A stretch of 64,000 nucleotides of DNA, taken from Gordonia hankookensis. Lineage in GTDB: Bacteria; Actinomycetota; Actinomycetes; Mycobacteriales; Mycobacteriaceae. The position numbers and the translations under genes were made by a program. A model generated the notes under the pieces. The model was not told where the DNA came from. It saw nothing but the letters and a program-made list of their open reading frames with translations, and did no database searches. The stretch is taken from contig NZ_JACWMS010000001.1 of the NCBI RefSeq assembly GCF_014673215.1, forward strand, positions 682,001-746,000. The letters run 5' to 3'. Positions within the stretch are counted from its first letter, which is position 1. The number at the start of each line of letters is the position of its first letter. Of the stretch, positions 1-8,805 are shown piece by piece.

Positions 1-2372
1 GCCGGTTCGCCGTCCGTCGAGCCCTCCCGGCTGTTGGCGAGTGCATCCGCGATCTCCGCGACGAACCGCGACGGCGATGCGTCGCCGCTCCCGTCTTCCA
101 CGGCCGTGACCAACAGACGCCGCCGCGCCCGTGTGCACGCCACCAGAAGCAGCCGTCGCTCGTCGGCCAGCGCAGACGTGGTGCGGGCCACCGTGTCCAG
201 CGCCTCCGGATCCACCCCGTCGAGCAGATCGACCAACTGACCCGTCCCCAGCACACTGCCCCGACTGCGCAGCGACGGCCACAGTCCGTCGAGCACCCCG
301 GCAACCGCCACGACATCCCACTCGCGGCCCGCGGCGGCATGTGCCGACAGCACGGTCACCGCATCGGCACCCGCACCCGGGACGCGGCTGTCCCGCGGGA
401 TCTGCAGCGCCGCAAGGTATCGGACAAAACCGGCAGGTCCCGCCGCGGGCAGGTTGTCGGCGAATCCGGCGGCCGCCTCGAACATCGCCATCACCGCGTC
501 GAGATCGCGGTCGGCCTGCTCTCCGGCCGGGCCACCACGGATCGCACTCGCCATCCACCGACGTTCCAGACCGGTCGTCTGCCAAGCCGCCCACAGGGTT
601 TCCTCGACGCCCCGACGTGCCGCATCGGCACGGTGGGCGGCATCGACCACCTCGAGTACGCGGACCAGCGGGCGGGCCTCTGCGTCGGTCAGAGCTCGGA
701 GATAGCGCTCGGCCTCCGTGCGGTCGAGGATCGCGCGCCGCAGGGCGATCAGCGAATCGGTGGCCGCTCCGCCGTCGCCCGTCCGCTCGTCGAAGCGGCG
801 GACCCCGCGCCGCAGTCGGCGCATGGCGCCCGGGTCGGCACCGCCGACAGGACCGGACAGCAACGCGACCGCGTCCTCCACCGCGAACGCCTCCACGGCA
901 TCGTCGTCCGACAACCCGCGTGCGGCGACGGCGCGCAGGACCTGCATCAGCGCCGCGACGGCACGCTGACGGTGCAGCGGCAGGTCACTGGTCGGCGTGG
1001 TGACCGGGACTCCCGCGGAACGGAATGCGCGACGCAACGCGGGCAACGCCAGCGACACCGACCGCACGATCACCGCCATCCGGGACCACGGGACACCCGA
1101 GAACAAGTGCGCGCGACGCAACAGGTCAGCGACCGCGGTGGCCTCCTTGGCACCCGAGCTGAAGACCCTGACCTCGGCTCCGCCCAGCGGGTCGTCATTC
1201 GGGTCGGTACCGTCCGACCTCACCTCCGGTGGCAACGGATAGGGATGAGGACGAGCCCCCGGGAGCCGCGACACCAACGCCTTGCCGACCACGGCGACCG
1301 CCGGATGATTTCGAAAACCCTGTGCCAGGACGATGTCCCGGTCGGAACCGCGGTCGGCGAGCCCGTCGGCGAACCGAGGGCTGGCACCCCGGAAACCGAA
1401 CACCGACTGATCGGTGTCGGCGGCGATCAGAGTCGAATCGGTGCCGGTCCCGATCAGCGTCACCAGCGCCGATGCCTGGGGATCGAGGTGCTGGGCATCG
1501 TCGACGAGGAGGTGCCGGATCCGTCGGCGTTGACCGGCGAGAAGCTCCGGGTCCGTGGCGAATGCCGACAGGGCCGACCCGACGAGTTCCGCGGCATCGA
1601 CCGCGGGCGCCGATGCCCCCGGGGCGTCGGCGCCGACCGCGCCGCGCAACAACATGTTCTGCTCGTACTGGCCGTATGCCCGGCCTGCTGCGACCCACTC
1701 CGGGCGGCGATGACGGCGGCCCATGGCGGACAGTTCCTCCGGGCCGACCCCACGTTCGGCGGCACGCATCATCAGATCGCGCAACGCCTGTGCGAACCCA
1801 TCGGTGCCCAGGGCAGGACGCAGCCGATCCGGCCAGTACTCTGCGCCGTCCTCGACATCGCCTGCCAGCAGTTCACGCAGCACCATGTCCTGTTCGGAGC
1901 CGGTGATCAGGCGGGGTGGCGGATTTCCGTGCGCCGAAGCCTGTAAGCGGAGGACGGCGAACGCATAGGAGTGGACCGTGCGCACCAGGGGCTCCCGCAA
2001 CGCGTGGCCCGCGCCGTCGGCGTCGGTACCGCGCCGCGCCGCCAGCACGCGGCGGGTGATCTCCTCGCGGAGCGTTCCGGCGGCACGCCGTGACGACGCC
2101 AGGACCAGCACCGACTCGGGATCCACCCCGGGCCGCACCAGCCGGGACACCGCGGCGTCGACGATCAGAGCGGTCTTCCCGGTGCCCGGACCGCCGTGGA
2201 CGCGGATCGGCGACCACGGTCGTCCGGGGTCTGCCGACGACGAGCCGCTGATCGCTTCCACGACCTCGGCAGGCCATCGCCGGACGGCATCGTCGGCGCC
2301 GGACCGGGTGGCGACCAGTCGGGTGCGCAGCGCGGTGCCAGTCCCGGGCGTGGAATCGACGCGGCGTGCCAT
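1..2372 (-). CDS. adnA: AdnA, helicase-nuclease subunit (partial, C-terminus off window)
   Basis: UvrD/Rep-type superfamily 1 helicase subunit. In mycobacteria AdnA pairs with AdnB to unwind and resect double-strand breaks. Translating the minus strand from the ATG at 2372 gives an open frame of 790 residues that runs off the left edge. Walker A GGPGTGKT lies at residues 60-67. A Walker B-like LLVDDAQHLD lies near residue 290 and motif III ADTDQSVFGFRGA near 316. Mycobacterial AdnA is about 1050 residues, so the RecB-like nuclease domain and adnB would lie beyond the edge. The next gene on the other strand is lipV-like, as at Rv3202c-Rv3203. Identification rests on motifs and synteny; another UvrD paralogue is less likely. 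Confidence 0.85.
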   Translation of the reverse strand, partial: MARRVDSTPGTGTALRTRLVATRSGADDAVRRWPAEVVEAISGSSSADPGRPWSPIRVHGGPGTGKTALIVDAAVSRLVRPGVDPESVLVLASSRRAAGTLREEITRRVLAARRGTDADGAGHALREPLVRTVHSYAFAVLRLQASAHGNPPPRLITGSEQDMVLRELLAGDVEDGAEYWPDRLRPALGTDGFAQALRDLMMRAAERGVGPEELSAMGRRHRRPEWVAAGRAYGQYEQNMLLRGAVGADAPGASAPAVDAAELVGSALSAFATDPELLAGQRRRIRHLLVDDAQHLDPQASALVTLIGTGTDSTLIAADTDQSVFGFRGASPRFADGLADRGSDRDIVLAQGFRNHPAVAVVGKALVSRLPGARPHPYPLPPEVRSDGTDPNDDPLGGAEVRVFSSGAKEATAVADLLRRAHLFSGVPWSRMAVIVRSVSLALPALRRAFRSAGVPVTTPTSDLPLHRQRAVAALMQVLRAVAARGLSDDDAVEAFAVEDAVALLSGPVGGADPGAMRRLRRGVRRFDERTGDGGAATDSLIALRRAILDRTEAERYLRALTDAEARPLVRVLEVVDAAHRADAARRGVEETLWAAWQTTGLERRWMASAIRGGPAGEQADRDLDAVMAMFEAAAGFADNLPAAGPAGFVRYLAALQIPRDSRVPGAGADAVTVLSAHAAAGREWDVVAVAGVLDGLWPSLRSRGSVLGTGQLVDLLDGVDPEALDTVARTTSALADERRLLLVACTRARRRLLVTAVEDGSGDASPSRFVAEIADALANSREGSTDGEP

Positions 2373-2465
2373 GACCCTATGGAATCACGGCACCACGACA
2401 CCACTGCGCGCTCGACCCCGTGCCTGCCCGATCCTTCGACGTCGGTCCACCTGACATGCGGCAGG

Positions 2466-3275
2466 ATGGCTGTCATGACGTTGACCACCCACGTCTTCGG
2501 GACCGACGCACCCGGGGCACCGCACGTCCTCGCCATCCACGGGCTCACCGGCCACGGCAGGCGATGGGAGTCGCTGGCCGCCGACCACCTCACCGACCTG
2601 CGGGTCATCGCCCCCGACCTACTCGGGCACGGATACTCGCCGTGGGTGCCGCCATGGTCGTTGGAGGACCACGTCGCGTCACTGGTCGACGTGGTCGACC
2701 AGTACATCCCGGTGGTCGCCCGGCCGTTCGTCGTGGTGGGGCACTCGTTCGGCGGTGCCGTCGCGGTGCGCCTCGCCCACCGGTTGGGCAGTGAATCGGT
2801 GTGCGGGCTGGTCCTGCTCGACCCGGCGCAGGGCCTCGATCCCGCCATGGCCCTGCGGGTTGCCACCGACAGCCTCGAGCACTGGGACTACCCGGATGCG
2901 GCGGCCGCCAAGTCGGCCAAACGCGCGGAAGGGTGGGCAGACATCCCAGAGATGCTGTTGGACAAGGAGATCGACGATCACCTCACCGACAGCGCGCCGG
3001 GCCGGGTGGGCTGGCGGGTATCCGCCCCGGCCGCGGCCACCGCGTGGAGCGAGATGGCCCGTGACGCCGTGGTGCCGCCGCCGGGTCTGCCGACCACGGT
3101 CGTCGTGGCCGATCGGGTCGACCCACCGTTCGTCCGGCCCGCCTTTCTCGAGGTCTGCGCCACCGAACGCCATGACTCTGTGGAGATCGTGCACGCCGAT
3201 TGCGAACACATGGTGCCGTTCCTGGCACCCGAGCTCACTGCGCGAGCCATCCGGTCGATGGTCGATCGGGGCTGA
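2466..3275 (+). CDS. Alpha/beta hydrolase, LipV-like
   Basis: Alpha/beta hydrolase fold esterase or lipase of 269 residues, probably cytosolic as no signal peptide is seen. The oxyanion-hole HG is in IHGLTGHG near the N-terminus and the nucleophile is in GHSFGG around residue 95. A candidate acid is the Asp in VVVADRVDPP and the catalytic His is in HADCEHMVPF near the C-terminus. Two starts are possible, ATG at 2466 (MAVMTL) and ATG at 2475; neither has a clear ribosome site. It is divergent from adnA and one base upstream of the alkyltransferase-like gene, the Rv3203-Rv3204 arrangement. The substrate is unknown. Confidence 0.85.
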   Translation: MAVMTLTTHVFGTDAPGAPHVLAIHGLTGHGRRWESLAADHLTDLRVIAPDLLGHGYSPWVPPWSLEDHVASLVDVVDQYIPVVARPFVVVGHSFGGAVAVRLAHRLGSESVCGLVLLDPAQGLDPAMALRVATDSLEHWDYPDAAAAKSAKRAEGWADIPEMLLDKEIDDHLTDSAPGRVGWRVSAPAAATAWSEMARDAVVPPPGLPTTVVVADRVDPPFVRPAFLEVCATERHDSVEIVHADCEHMVPFLAPELTARAIRSMVDRG

Positions 3276-3276
3276 C

Positions 3277-3579
3277 ATGGCGGCGGTCACCGACGACGAG
3301 GTCGAACAGGTGCGCGCGCTGGTCGGCGCGATCCCGGTCGGTCAGGTCACCACCTACGGCGACGTGGCGGCGGCCGTCGGACTGTCCAGTCCGCGGATCG
3401 TCGGATGGATCATGCGGACCGACTCGGCCGACCTGCCGTGGCATCGCGTCATCTCCGCAAGCGGGAAACCTGCTGCCCACCTGGCCGGCCGCCAACTCGA
3501 ACGCCTACGAGCCGAAGGGGTCCCGGTCCGCGACGGCAAGGTGATCCTCCGCGAGTGCCGGTGGACGCCGACCGGGTGA
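3277..3579 (+). CDS. Alkyltransferase-like DNA-binding protein (ATL)
   Basis: Small protein of 100 residues matching the DNA-binding domain of O6-alkylguanine-DNA alkyltransferases. The usual PCHRV active site reads PWHRV, so the alkyl-accepting Cys is Trp. That substitution defines the ATL proteins, which bind O6-alkylguanine lesions and hand them to nucleotide excision repair. The helix-turn-helix part includes TTYGDVAAAVG and the Arg-finger region SSPRIVGWIM. It starts one base after the upstream hydrolase stop, so the two are probably co-transcribed. It corresponds in position to Rv3204. Confidence 0.9.
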   Translation: MAAVTDDEVEQVRALVGAIPVGQVTTYGDVAAAVGLSSPRIVGWIMRTDSADLPWHRVISASGKPAAHLAGRQLERLRAEGVPVRDGKVILRECRWTPTG

Positions 3580-3585
3580 GCGCGT

Positions 3586-3630
3586 GGTCTCGATACGCTG
3601 CCTCGCTGCGCTCGGCGGCTACTCGACCAG
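3586..3630. repeat. Interspersed palindromic repeat, copy A
   Basis: Intergenic element beginning GGTCTCGATACG, with a CTCGCTGCGCTCGGCGG core and ending CTACTCGACCAG. Degenerate relatives occur at 56028-56072, 56131-56218 and 63240-63313. The ends are complementary (GGTCTCGATA against TACTCGACC, imperfectly), so transcripts could fold back. It lies directly after the ATL gene and runs into the 27-bp tandem repeat. Confidence 0.7.
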
Positions 3631-3808
3631 CAGGACACCCACCCACCACTCGACCAGCAGGTCACACACCCGCCACTCGACCAGCAGGACACACACTCGC
3701 CACTCAACCAGCAGGACACACACTCGCTACTCGACCAGCAGGACACTCACCCGCCAATCAGCCAGCAGGACACACACCTGCCACTCGGCCGCAGGACGCA
3801 CACGCCCG
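3621..3808. repeat. 27-bp tandem repeat, about seven copies
   Basis: Six full units and a degenerate seventh, starting at 3621, 3648, 3675, 3702, 3729, 3756 and 3783. The consensus unit begins ACTCGACCAGCAGGACACAC and ends roughly ACYCGCC. The unit start is identical to the right end of the interspersed palindrome (CTACTCGACCAGC), so the array looks like a local expansion of that end. It fills most of the gap between the convergent ATL and CbiX-like genes. I see no convincing gene in it. Confidence 0.9.
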
Positions 3809-3853
3809 GCTCTGCGGTGACGACCGGATAACCTACAGGCACGACAACGACTT

Positions 3854-4600
3854 TCAGCGACGGACCGCCGCATTACGCCGGTACGGACTCACCGCGGCGC
3901 GCATTCGGGTCACGATCAGATCGACGATCCGGCGATCCGCGCCGAGCGGATCGGCGACCGCGTCGGCACCATGGGTGTGCAACCGGTTGTGGAACAGGCC
4001 CGGCGCCAGCAGATGGCTCGCTATCACCACACGGGAACCGTGTCGGGAGGCACGCTCGAGCGCTTCCGGTACCGATGGTGATGCGGTCGCGATGAACCCG
4101 ACCTCCACCCGGCCGCCGATCAGCGACTCGAGCTGGCGTGCCGCGAGATGAACCTGACCGCAGGCACTTTCGTCCGATGACCCGGCGGCGGCCAGCACCA
4201 CCGCGTCGCCCGGCTCCCAGCCCGCCTCGATCAGCCGCAGCCGTGCCACCGCCGCGATGGCAGGATCCGGTCCGAGAGCTCGGGTCACCACCGTGTCCGC
4301 CCGGCCCGCTTCGACGACGTGCCGGGGGATGTCCTTGCGCACGTGATATCCCGACGCCAAGAAGGCGGGCACCAGAACGGCCGGCCGGTCGACATCAGCG
4401 ATCACCTCGGCAGGTGTCGGTCCGAGCACGTCGACGAACGCTGTCCGGGTGGTACCGATCCGATCGCTGACCGCCTCGGCGATCTCGGCGATCACGTTGA
4501 CACCATGCGGGTTACGGGTGCCGTGCGCGACCAGGACCGGACTGATGTCGCGAAGTCGATCCCCGGTCGGCAACATCGGATCGCTGCTCCTGCGCGTCAT
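3854..4600 (-). CDS. Sirohydrochlorin chelatase, CbiX/SirB-like
   Basis: Class II chelatase of 248 residues that inserts metal into sirohydrochlorin. Beside nirB its likely role is iron insertion to make siroheme for nitrite reductase. The active-site segment VLVAHGTRNPHG is near residue 25, followed by PAFLASGYHVRKDIP, typical of CbiX. Its ATG overlaps the TGA of nnaR (ATGA), so it is the last gene of the narK-nirBD operon. M. tuberculosis has the same pair as Rv0259c-Rv0260c. An internal Met at residue 9 is an alternative start. Cobalt chelation cannot be excluded from sequence. Confidence 0.85.
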   Translation of the reverse strand: MTRRSSDPMLPTGDRLRDISPVLVAHGTRNPHGVNVIAEIAEAVSDRIGTTRTAFVDVLGPTPAEVIADVDRPAVLVPAFLASGYHVRKDIPRHVVEAGRADTVVTRALGPDPAIAAVARLRLIEAGWEPGDAVVLAAAGSSDESACGQVHLAARQLESLIGGRVEVGFIATASPSVPEALERASRHGSRVVIASHLLAPGLFHNRLHTHGADAVADPLGADRRIVDLIVTRMRAAVSPYRRNAAVRR

Positions 4601-5778
4601 TCGGGGTCGTCCTCTCCGTCATACTCCAGATCGACCGCGAGTCGGTACCCCCGCTTCACCACTGTCTGGATCATCTTGGGGTCCCCCAGTGCATTACGCA
4701 GGCGGGCAACGGCGACCTCGACGGCGTGCGTGTCGCAGCTGTCACCGGGGAGGCCGGCCAGGAGTTCCTGACGGGAGACGACCCGTCCGGGGGCCACGGC
4801 AAGCGCCTTGAGCAGGCCGAGGCTGGTCGCCGACAGATCACGGAGTTCACCGTCGACGACGACGGCCTGGCCGCGGATCGCGGTGTTGTGACCGTGGATT
4901 CGCAGATTGTGACTGCGCCGCGGGAGCTCTTCGGTGATCAGTCGCGCGAGCGCACCGAGACGAAATCGCTTGGGATAGATCGTCGGGATCTGCAAGGCCT
5001 CGAGTGGTCCGGCCGTCACCGAACCGACGCACATCACCGGTACCGCCGTTCTCATGGCATGGACGAACTGCGAGAGCTTCCCCAGTTCTTTTGCCCGGGT
5101 GAGAATGGCCGCCGCGGCAGGTGCGCTGGTGAACGTGATGGCATCGAGATCGCCCCGGGTGACCGCCCCGACCATCCGGTCGATCCGGTCGACGTCGGGA
5201 TGCATGTTCCATCGGTAGACCGGCACCGGCAGCACTTGCGCCCCGGCGGCACGCAGCACCGCACAGAAGTCCGGCAGGGGTTCCCACTCTGTCGTCGCCC
5301 CGTGCAACTGCACGGCGATCCGCACTCCGTCAACGCCCTGCTCGAGCAGCCGGTCGAGTACCTCCGACGACGACTCGCTCTCGGGCGACCACTCCTCCCG
5401 CAGGCCTGCGGCCCGGATCGCGCCCTTTGCCTTCGGCCCGCGAGCGATGAGCCGACTCTTGCCGAGTGCGTCGATCAACGACTCGGCACTCCCCCATCCG
5501 TCGGCGGCCTCCACCCAGCCCCGGAAGCCGATACCGGTCGTGGCGACCATCAGTTCCGGCGGATCCCCGATGATCTCGTTCGTCACGCGTTCGAGCTCGG
5601 TGTCGTCGGTGAGCGGCAGGATCCGGATGGTCGGTGCAGCCATGATCTCGGCGCCCCGCCGGGTCAGCAGTGCCGCGAACTCGTCCGCGCGACGTGCTGC
5701 GGTGATCCCGATGGTGAAACCCGCCAACGGCAGGCTCTCCAGGGCATCGGAGGATTCCTTGTGCTTGTGTGTGCTCAT
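4597..5778 (-). CDS. nnaR: NnaR-type regulator: HemD-like domain plus winged helix
   Basis: Protein of 393 residues with an N-terminal uroporphyrinogen-III synthase (HEM4) domain, from SLPLAGFTIGITAARR to about residue 270. A C-terminal OmpR-type winged helix follows, including LGLLKALAVAPGRVVSRQEL and VARLRNALGD. The architecture matches Rv0260c and the Streptomyces/Mycobacterium NnaR regulators of nitrate and nitrite assimilation. I chose the start MSTHKHKESSD because its ATG overlaps the nirD stop (ATGA); an in-frame Met 28 codons upstream lies wholly inside nirD. Whether the HemD domain still makes uroporphyrinogen III is not visible; as a regulator it may sense a tetrapyrrole or metabolite. 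Confidence 0.85.
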   Translation of the reverse strand: MSTHKHKESSDALESLPLAGFTIGITAARRADEFAALLTRRGAEIMAAPTIRILPLTDDTELERVTNEIIGDPPELMVATTGIGFRGWVEAADGWGSAESLIDALGKSRLIARGPKAKGAIRAAGLREEWSPESESSSEVLDRLLEQGVDGVRIAVQLHGATTEWEPLPDFCAVLRAAGAQVLPVPVYRWNMHPDVDRIDRMVGAVTRGDLDAITFTSAPAAAAILTRAKELGKLSQFVHAMRTAVPVMCVGSVTAGPLEALQIPTIYPKRFRLGALARLITEELPRRSHNLRIHGHNTAIRGQAVVVDGELRDLSATSLGLLKALAVAPGRVVSRQELLAGLPGDSCDTHAVEVAVARLRNALGDPKMIQTVVKRGYRLAVDLEYDGEDDPE

Positions 5779-6194
5779 CGGCGCGGGAAGAACACCTCGA
5801 CCATGTCGTCGACGACATGGACGGCGTAACTCGCCACCGACGTCGTCTCGTCGTCGAGGCACAGCCCGGTGCGCAGGGAGAACACCTGCTTGCCCAGCGG
5901 ACTCGCAACGGTCGGTTCACCCGAACGGTCGCCGCTCACGCCGCGTGAGAGCACCGCGGCGCGGGAGAACGGATCGATGTTGCCGATCGCATACAACCGT
6001 GTGCGGCCCACGACGGCCTCCCGGTCGGTCTCCACCGCAGGCACACGGAACAATGCCGCCTGTTCGAAATCCGGCCCGAGAACACCGACGCCCCGCCCGA
6101 TCGCCAGATCGGCCACGGCGCAGGCGCGCACCCACTCCCCGGGCACCGCGTCGGGATGGGTCCCGGGTTCGGCGGGTTCATGAGCGAGGATCAC
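5775..6194 (-). CDS. nirD: Nitrite reductase (NADH) small subunit NirD
   Basis: Rieske-like small subunit of assimilatory NADH-dependent nitrite reductase, 139 residues. The Rieske cluster residues are absent, as is normal for NirD. Recognisable parts are LGPDFEQAALFRVP, YAIGNIDPFSRAAVLSRGVSGD, VASPLGKQVFSLRTGLCLDDE and VASYAVHVVDDMVEV. The start ATG overlaps the nirB stop and the stop overlaps the nnaR start, indicating translational coupling. Confidence 0.93.
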   Translation of the reverse strand: MILAHEPAEPGTHPDAVPGEWVRACAVADLAIGRGVGVLGPDFEQAALFRVPAVETDREAVVGRTRLYAIGNIDPFSRAAVLSRGVSGDRSGEPTVASPLGKQVFSLRTGLCLDDETTSVASYAVHVVDDMVEVFFPRR

Positions 6195-8764
6195 GTGGGC
6201 ACTCCTTCACGTTCGGGTTCGGTCACGTCACGGACCGCGGTCTGCGACGCGGAGGCACGTGCCGGCATCGCGGGCATGTCGAGCAGCACCGGCACCTTCC
6301 TATCGACGTCGGCGAATCGGATCGTCGGGTCGACCACGTCCGGTGCGTTCACGAACGAGACGAAGCGCTTGAGCTTCTCCTCGTCGTCGAGAACGGCGGC
6401 CCACTCGTCGCGGTACCCGGCGACATGCGCTTCCATCGACGCCTCCAACTCGGTGGCCAGTCCCAGGCTGTCGTCACAGACCACCGCGCGCAGATGGTCC
6501 AGACCGCCCTCCAACGACTCCAGCCACGGCGCGGTGCGCTGCAGCCGATCGGCAGTTCGGACATAGAACATCAGGTACCGATCAATGTATGCGACCAACG
6601 TCTGGTCATCCACTCCGCCGGCCAGGAGTTGCGCGTGCTTCGGGCTCTGGCCGCCGTTGCCCGCGACATAGAGATTCCACCCGTGCTCGGTGGCGATGAC
6701 GCCCACATCCTTGCCACGCGCCTCGGCGCACTCACGCGCACAGCCCGATACCCCGAACTTCAATTTGTGGGGCGACCGGAGCCCCCGGTATCGCTTCTCC
6801 AGGAACACGGCCATGCCTACGGAGTCCTGGACCCCGTAACGACACCAGGTGGACCCGACGCAGCTCTTCACAGTGCGCAAACTCTTGCCGTAGGCATGGC
6901 CCGATTCCATACCCGCGTCGACGAGCCGACGCCAGATCTCCGGTAGCTGATCGACCCTGGCCCCGAACAAGTCGATTCGCTGGCCACCGGTGATCTTGGT
7001 GTAGAGCCCGAAGTCACGAGCGATCTCGCCGATCACGATGAGCTGCTCGGGAGTCACCTCGCCGCCCGGCATCCGCGGGACCACCGAGTACGAACCGTTC
7101 TTCTGCATGTTCGCGAGGAAGTGGTCATTGGTGTCCTGCAACGCGGCCTGCTCGCCGTCGAGGATGTGATCGCTGGAGGTGGATGCCAGGATCGAGGCGA
7201 CGGTCGGCTTGCAGATCTCGCATCCCTGCCCGGTCCCGTACCTGTCGATCAGTTCGGAGAACGTCCGGATTCCGGTGACGGAGACGATCTCGAACAACTC
7301 GCTGCGCGACTGCCCGAAGTGCTCACACAGGGCCTTGGAGAGCTTCACTCCCGACGCGGCGAGCAACGCCTTCACACTCGGCAGACAACCGCCGCACGTG
7401 GTGCCCGCGCAGGTCGCCTTCTTGACGTCGGCGATCTCGCAGGCGCCACCCGCAATCGCCGAGCAGATGGCGCCCTTGGAAACACCATTGCACGAACAGA
7501 TCTCGGCATCGTCGGGCAGCACGTCGATACCGACACCCGGCCCGGCGGCGGGCGCGATCAGCGCGGCCGGGTCGCCGTGGATCTCGCGCCCGACCATCGG
7601 CTTGAGCATCGCGTAGGCCGATGCGTCGCCGACCAGGATGCCGCCGAGCAGCGTGGTGGCGTCGTCGGACACCACGACTTTCGCGTATCGGCCGGCCACC
7701 GCATCGTGATAGACGATCTCCAGCGCGTTCTCTGTCGTCGCCATGGCGTCGCCGAAGCTGGCGACATCCACGCCGAGGAGCTTGAGCTTCGTCGACATGT
7801 CGGCGCCCGGGAAGGTGCTCCCCCGGCCCAGCAGCTGATCGGCGACCACCTCGGCAGTGCTGTACCCCGGCGCCACCAGCCCGTAACACCGGCCGTTCAC
7901 CGCGGCCACCTCGCCGATCGCGTAGACGTCCGGATCGTCTGTGCGACAGGTTTCGTCGACCAGGACACCACCGCGCTCCCCGACGGCGATGCCCGCGTCG
8001 CGGGCCAGCTGATCGCGTGGTCGGACACCTGCAGAGAACACGACCAGCGCGGCCTGGATCTCGCTGTCGTCGCTGAGTGTGACGGTCACACCATCGGACT
8101 CGCCGTCGGCGATGTTCGCGGTGCCGACACCCGTGTGCACGGTCAGTCCGAGGTCGGTGACCAGGTTCTTCAGCACCGCGCCGCCGCCGTCGTCGACCTG
8201 CATCGGCATCAGCCTCGGGGCGAACTCGACCACATGCGGCGTCATCCCCATCGACTTCAGCGCATTGGCGGCCTCGAGTCCCAGCAGGCCGCCACCGACC
8301 ACGACACCCGGCGCGCCGGGACCTACGGCCTCGGCGGCGACCCGGATCGCGTCGAGATCGTCGAGGGTGCGATAGACAAAACACTGCTTGTGGTCGTGAC
8401 CGGGGACCGGAGGCACGAACGCGTACGATCCGGTGGCCAGAATCAAGGCGTCGTAGTCGATCTCGCGGCCGCTCGAGGTGACGACGCGATGTCCGGACCG
8501 ATCGATGTCGGTGACGGTCTCGCCGAGATGTGTCACGACGAGATCGTCGCCTGCGTAGGTGTTGCCCTCCAAAGCCAGCGAATCACGCTGCCACGAGCCC
8601 ACATACGACGACAGCCCCACACGGTCATAGGCCGGATCCGATTCTTCGCACACCACCTCGACGCGCCAGAGCCCCTCGGTGTCACGGTCACGTAGCGTCT
8701 GCACGAAGCGGTGACCCACCATGCCGTGGCCGACCACGACTGCCGTCCTGGATTCGCTGGTCAC
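6191..8764 (-). CDS. nirB: Nitrite reductase (NADH) large subunit NirB
   Basis: Cytoplasmic siroheme enzyme of 857 residues reducing nitrite to ammonium with NADH. The N-terminal FAD-binding motif is VVVGHGMVGHRF and a second dinucleotide-binding site is VVVGGGLLGLEAA. A BFD-like [2Fe-2S] segment begins CSCNGVSKG near residue 421 and continues CAGTTCGGC. The siroheme/4Fe-4S ligands are CVGSTWC near 638 and SGCAREC near 675. I chose the GTG at 8764 because GAGGGAG lies 7 bases upstream; the frame remains open further but enters the narK gap. It is the second gene of the nitrate operon. Confidence 0.95.
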   Translation of the reverse strand: MTSESRTAVVVGHGMVGHRFVQTLRDRDTEGLWRVEVVCEESDPAYDRVGLSSYVGSWQRDSLALEGNTYAGDDLVVTHLGETVTDIDRSGHRVVTSSGREIDYDALILATGSYAFVPPVPGHDHKQCFVYRTLDDLDAIRVAAEAVGPGAPGVVVGGGLLGLEAANALKSMGMTPHVVEFAPRLMPMQVDDGGGAVLKNLVTDLGLTVHTGVGTANIADGESDGVTVTLSDDSEIQAALVVFSAGVRPRDQLARDAGIAVGERGGVLVDETCRTDDPDVYAIGEVAAVNGRCYGLVAPGYSTAEVVADQLLGRGSTFPGADMSTKLKLLGVDVASFGDAMATTENALEIVYHDAVAGRYAKVVVSDDATTLLGGILVGDASAYAMLKPMVGREIHGDPAALIAPAAGPGVGIDVLPDDAEICSCNGVSKGAICSAIAGGACEIADVKKATCAGTTCGGCLPSVKALLAASGVKLSKALCEHFGQSRSELFEIVSVTGIRTFSELIDRYGTGQGCEICKPTVASILASTSSDHILDGEQAALQDTNDHFLANMQKNGSYSVVPRMPGGEVTPEQLIVIGEIARDFGLYTKITGGQRIDLFGARVDQLPEIWRRLVDAGMESGHAYGKSLRTVKSCVGSTWCRYGVQDSVGMAVFLEKRYRGLRSPHKLKFGVSGCARECAEARGKDVGVIATEHGWNLYVAGNGGQSPKHAQLLAGGVDDQTLVAYIDRYLMFYVRTADRLQRTAPWLESLEGGLDHLRAVVCDDSLGLATELEASMEAHVAGYRDEWAAVLDDEEKLKRFVSFVNAPDVVDPTIRFADVDRKVPVLLDMPAMPARASASQTAVRDVTEPEREGVPT

Positions 8765-8805
8765 TGGTAACTCCCTCGATGTTCGACTTCGGACCGGACT
8801 CGCGG

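Noticed and set aside
339-1946. Long plus-strand open frame of 535 codons opposite adnA
   Set aside because: Composition is Arg/Gly-rich, no family motif; it is antisense to the adnA frame, which has helicase motifs in order.
3621-3808. CRISPR array
   Set aside because: Units are contiguous at 27 bp with no unique spacers, and no cas genes are in the window.
7121-8695. Plus-strand open frame of 524 codons opposite nirB
   Set aside because: Antisense to nirB, which has all flavin and siroheme motifs; no recognisable protein features.
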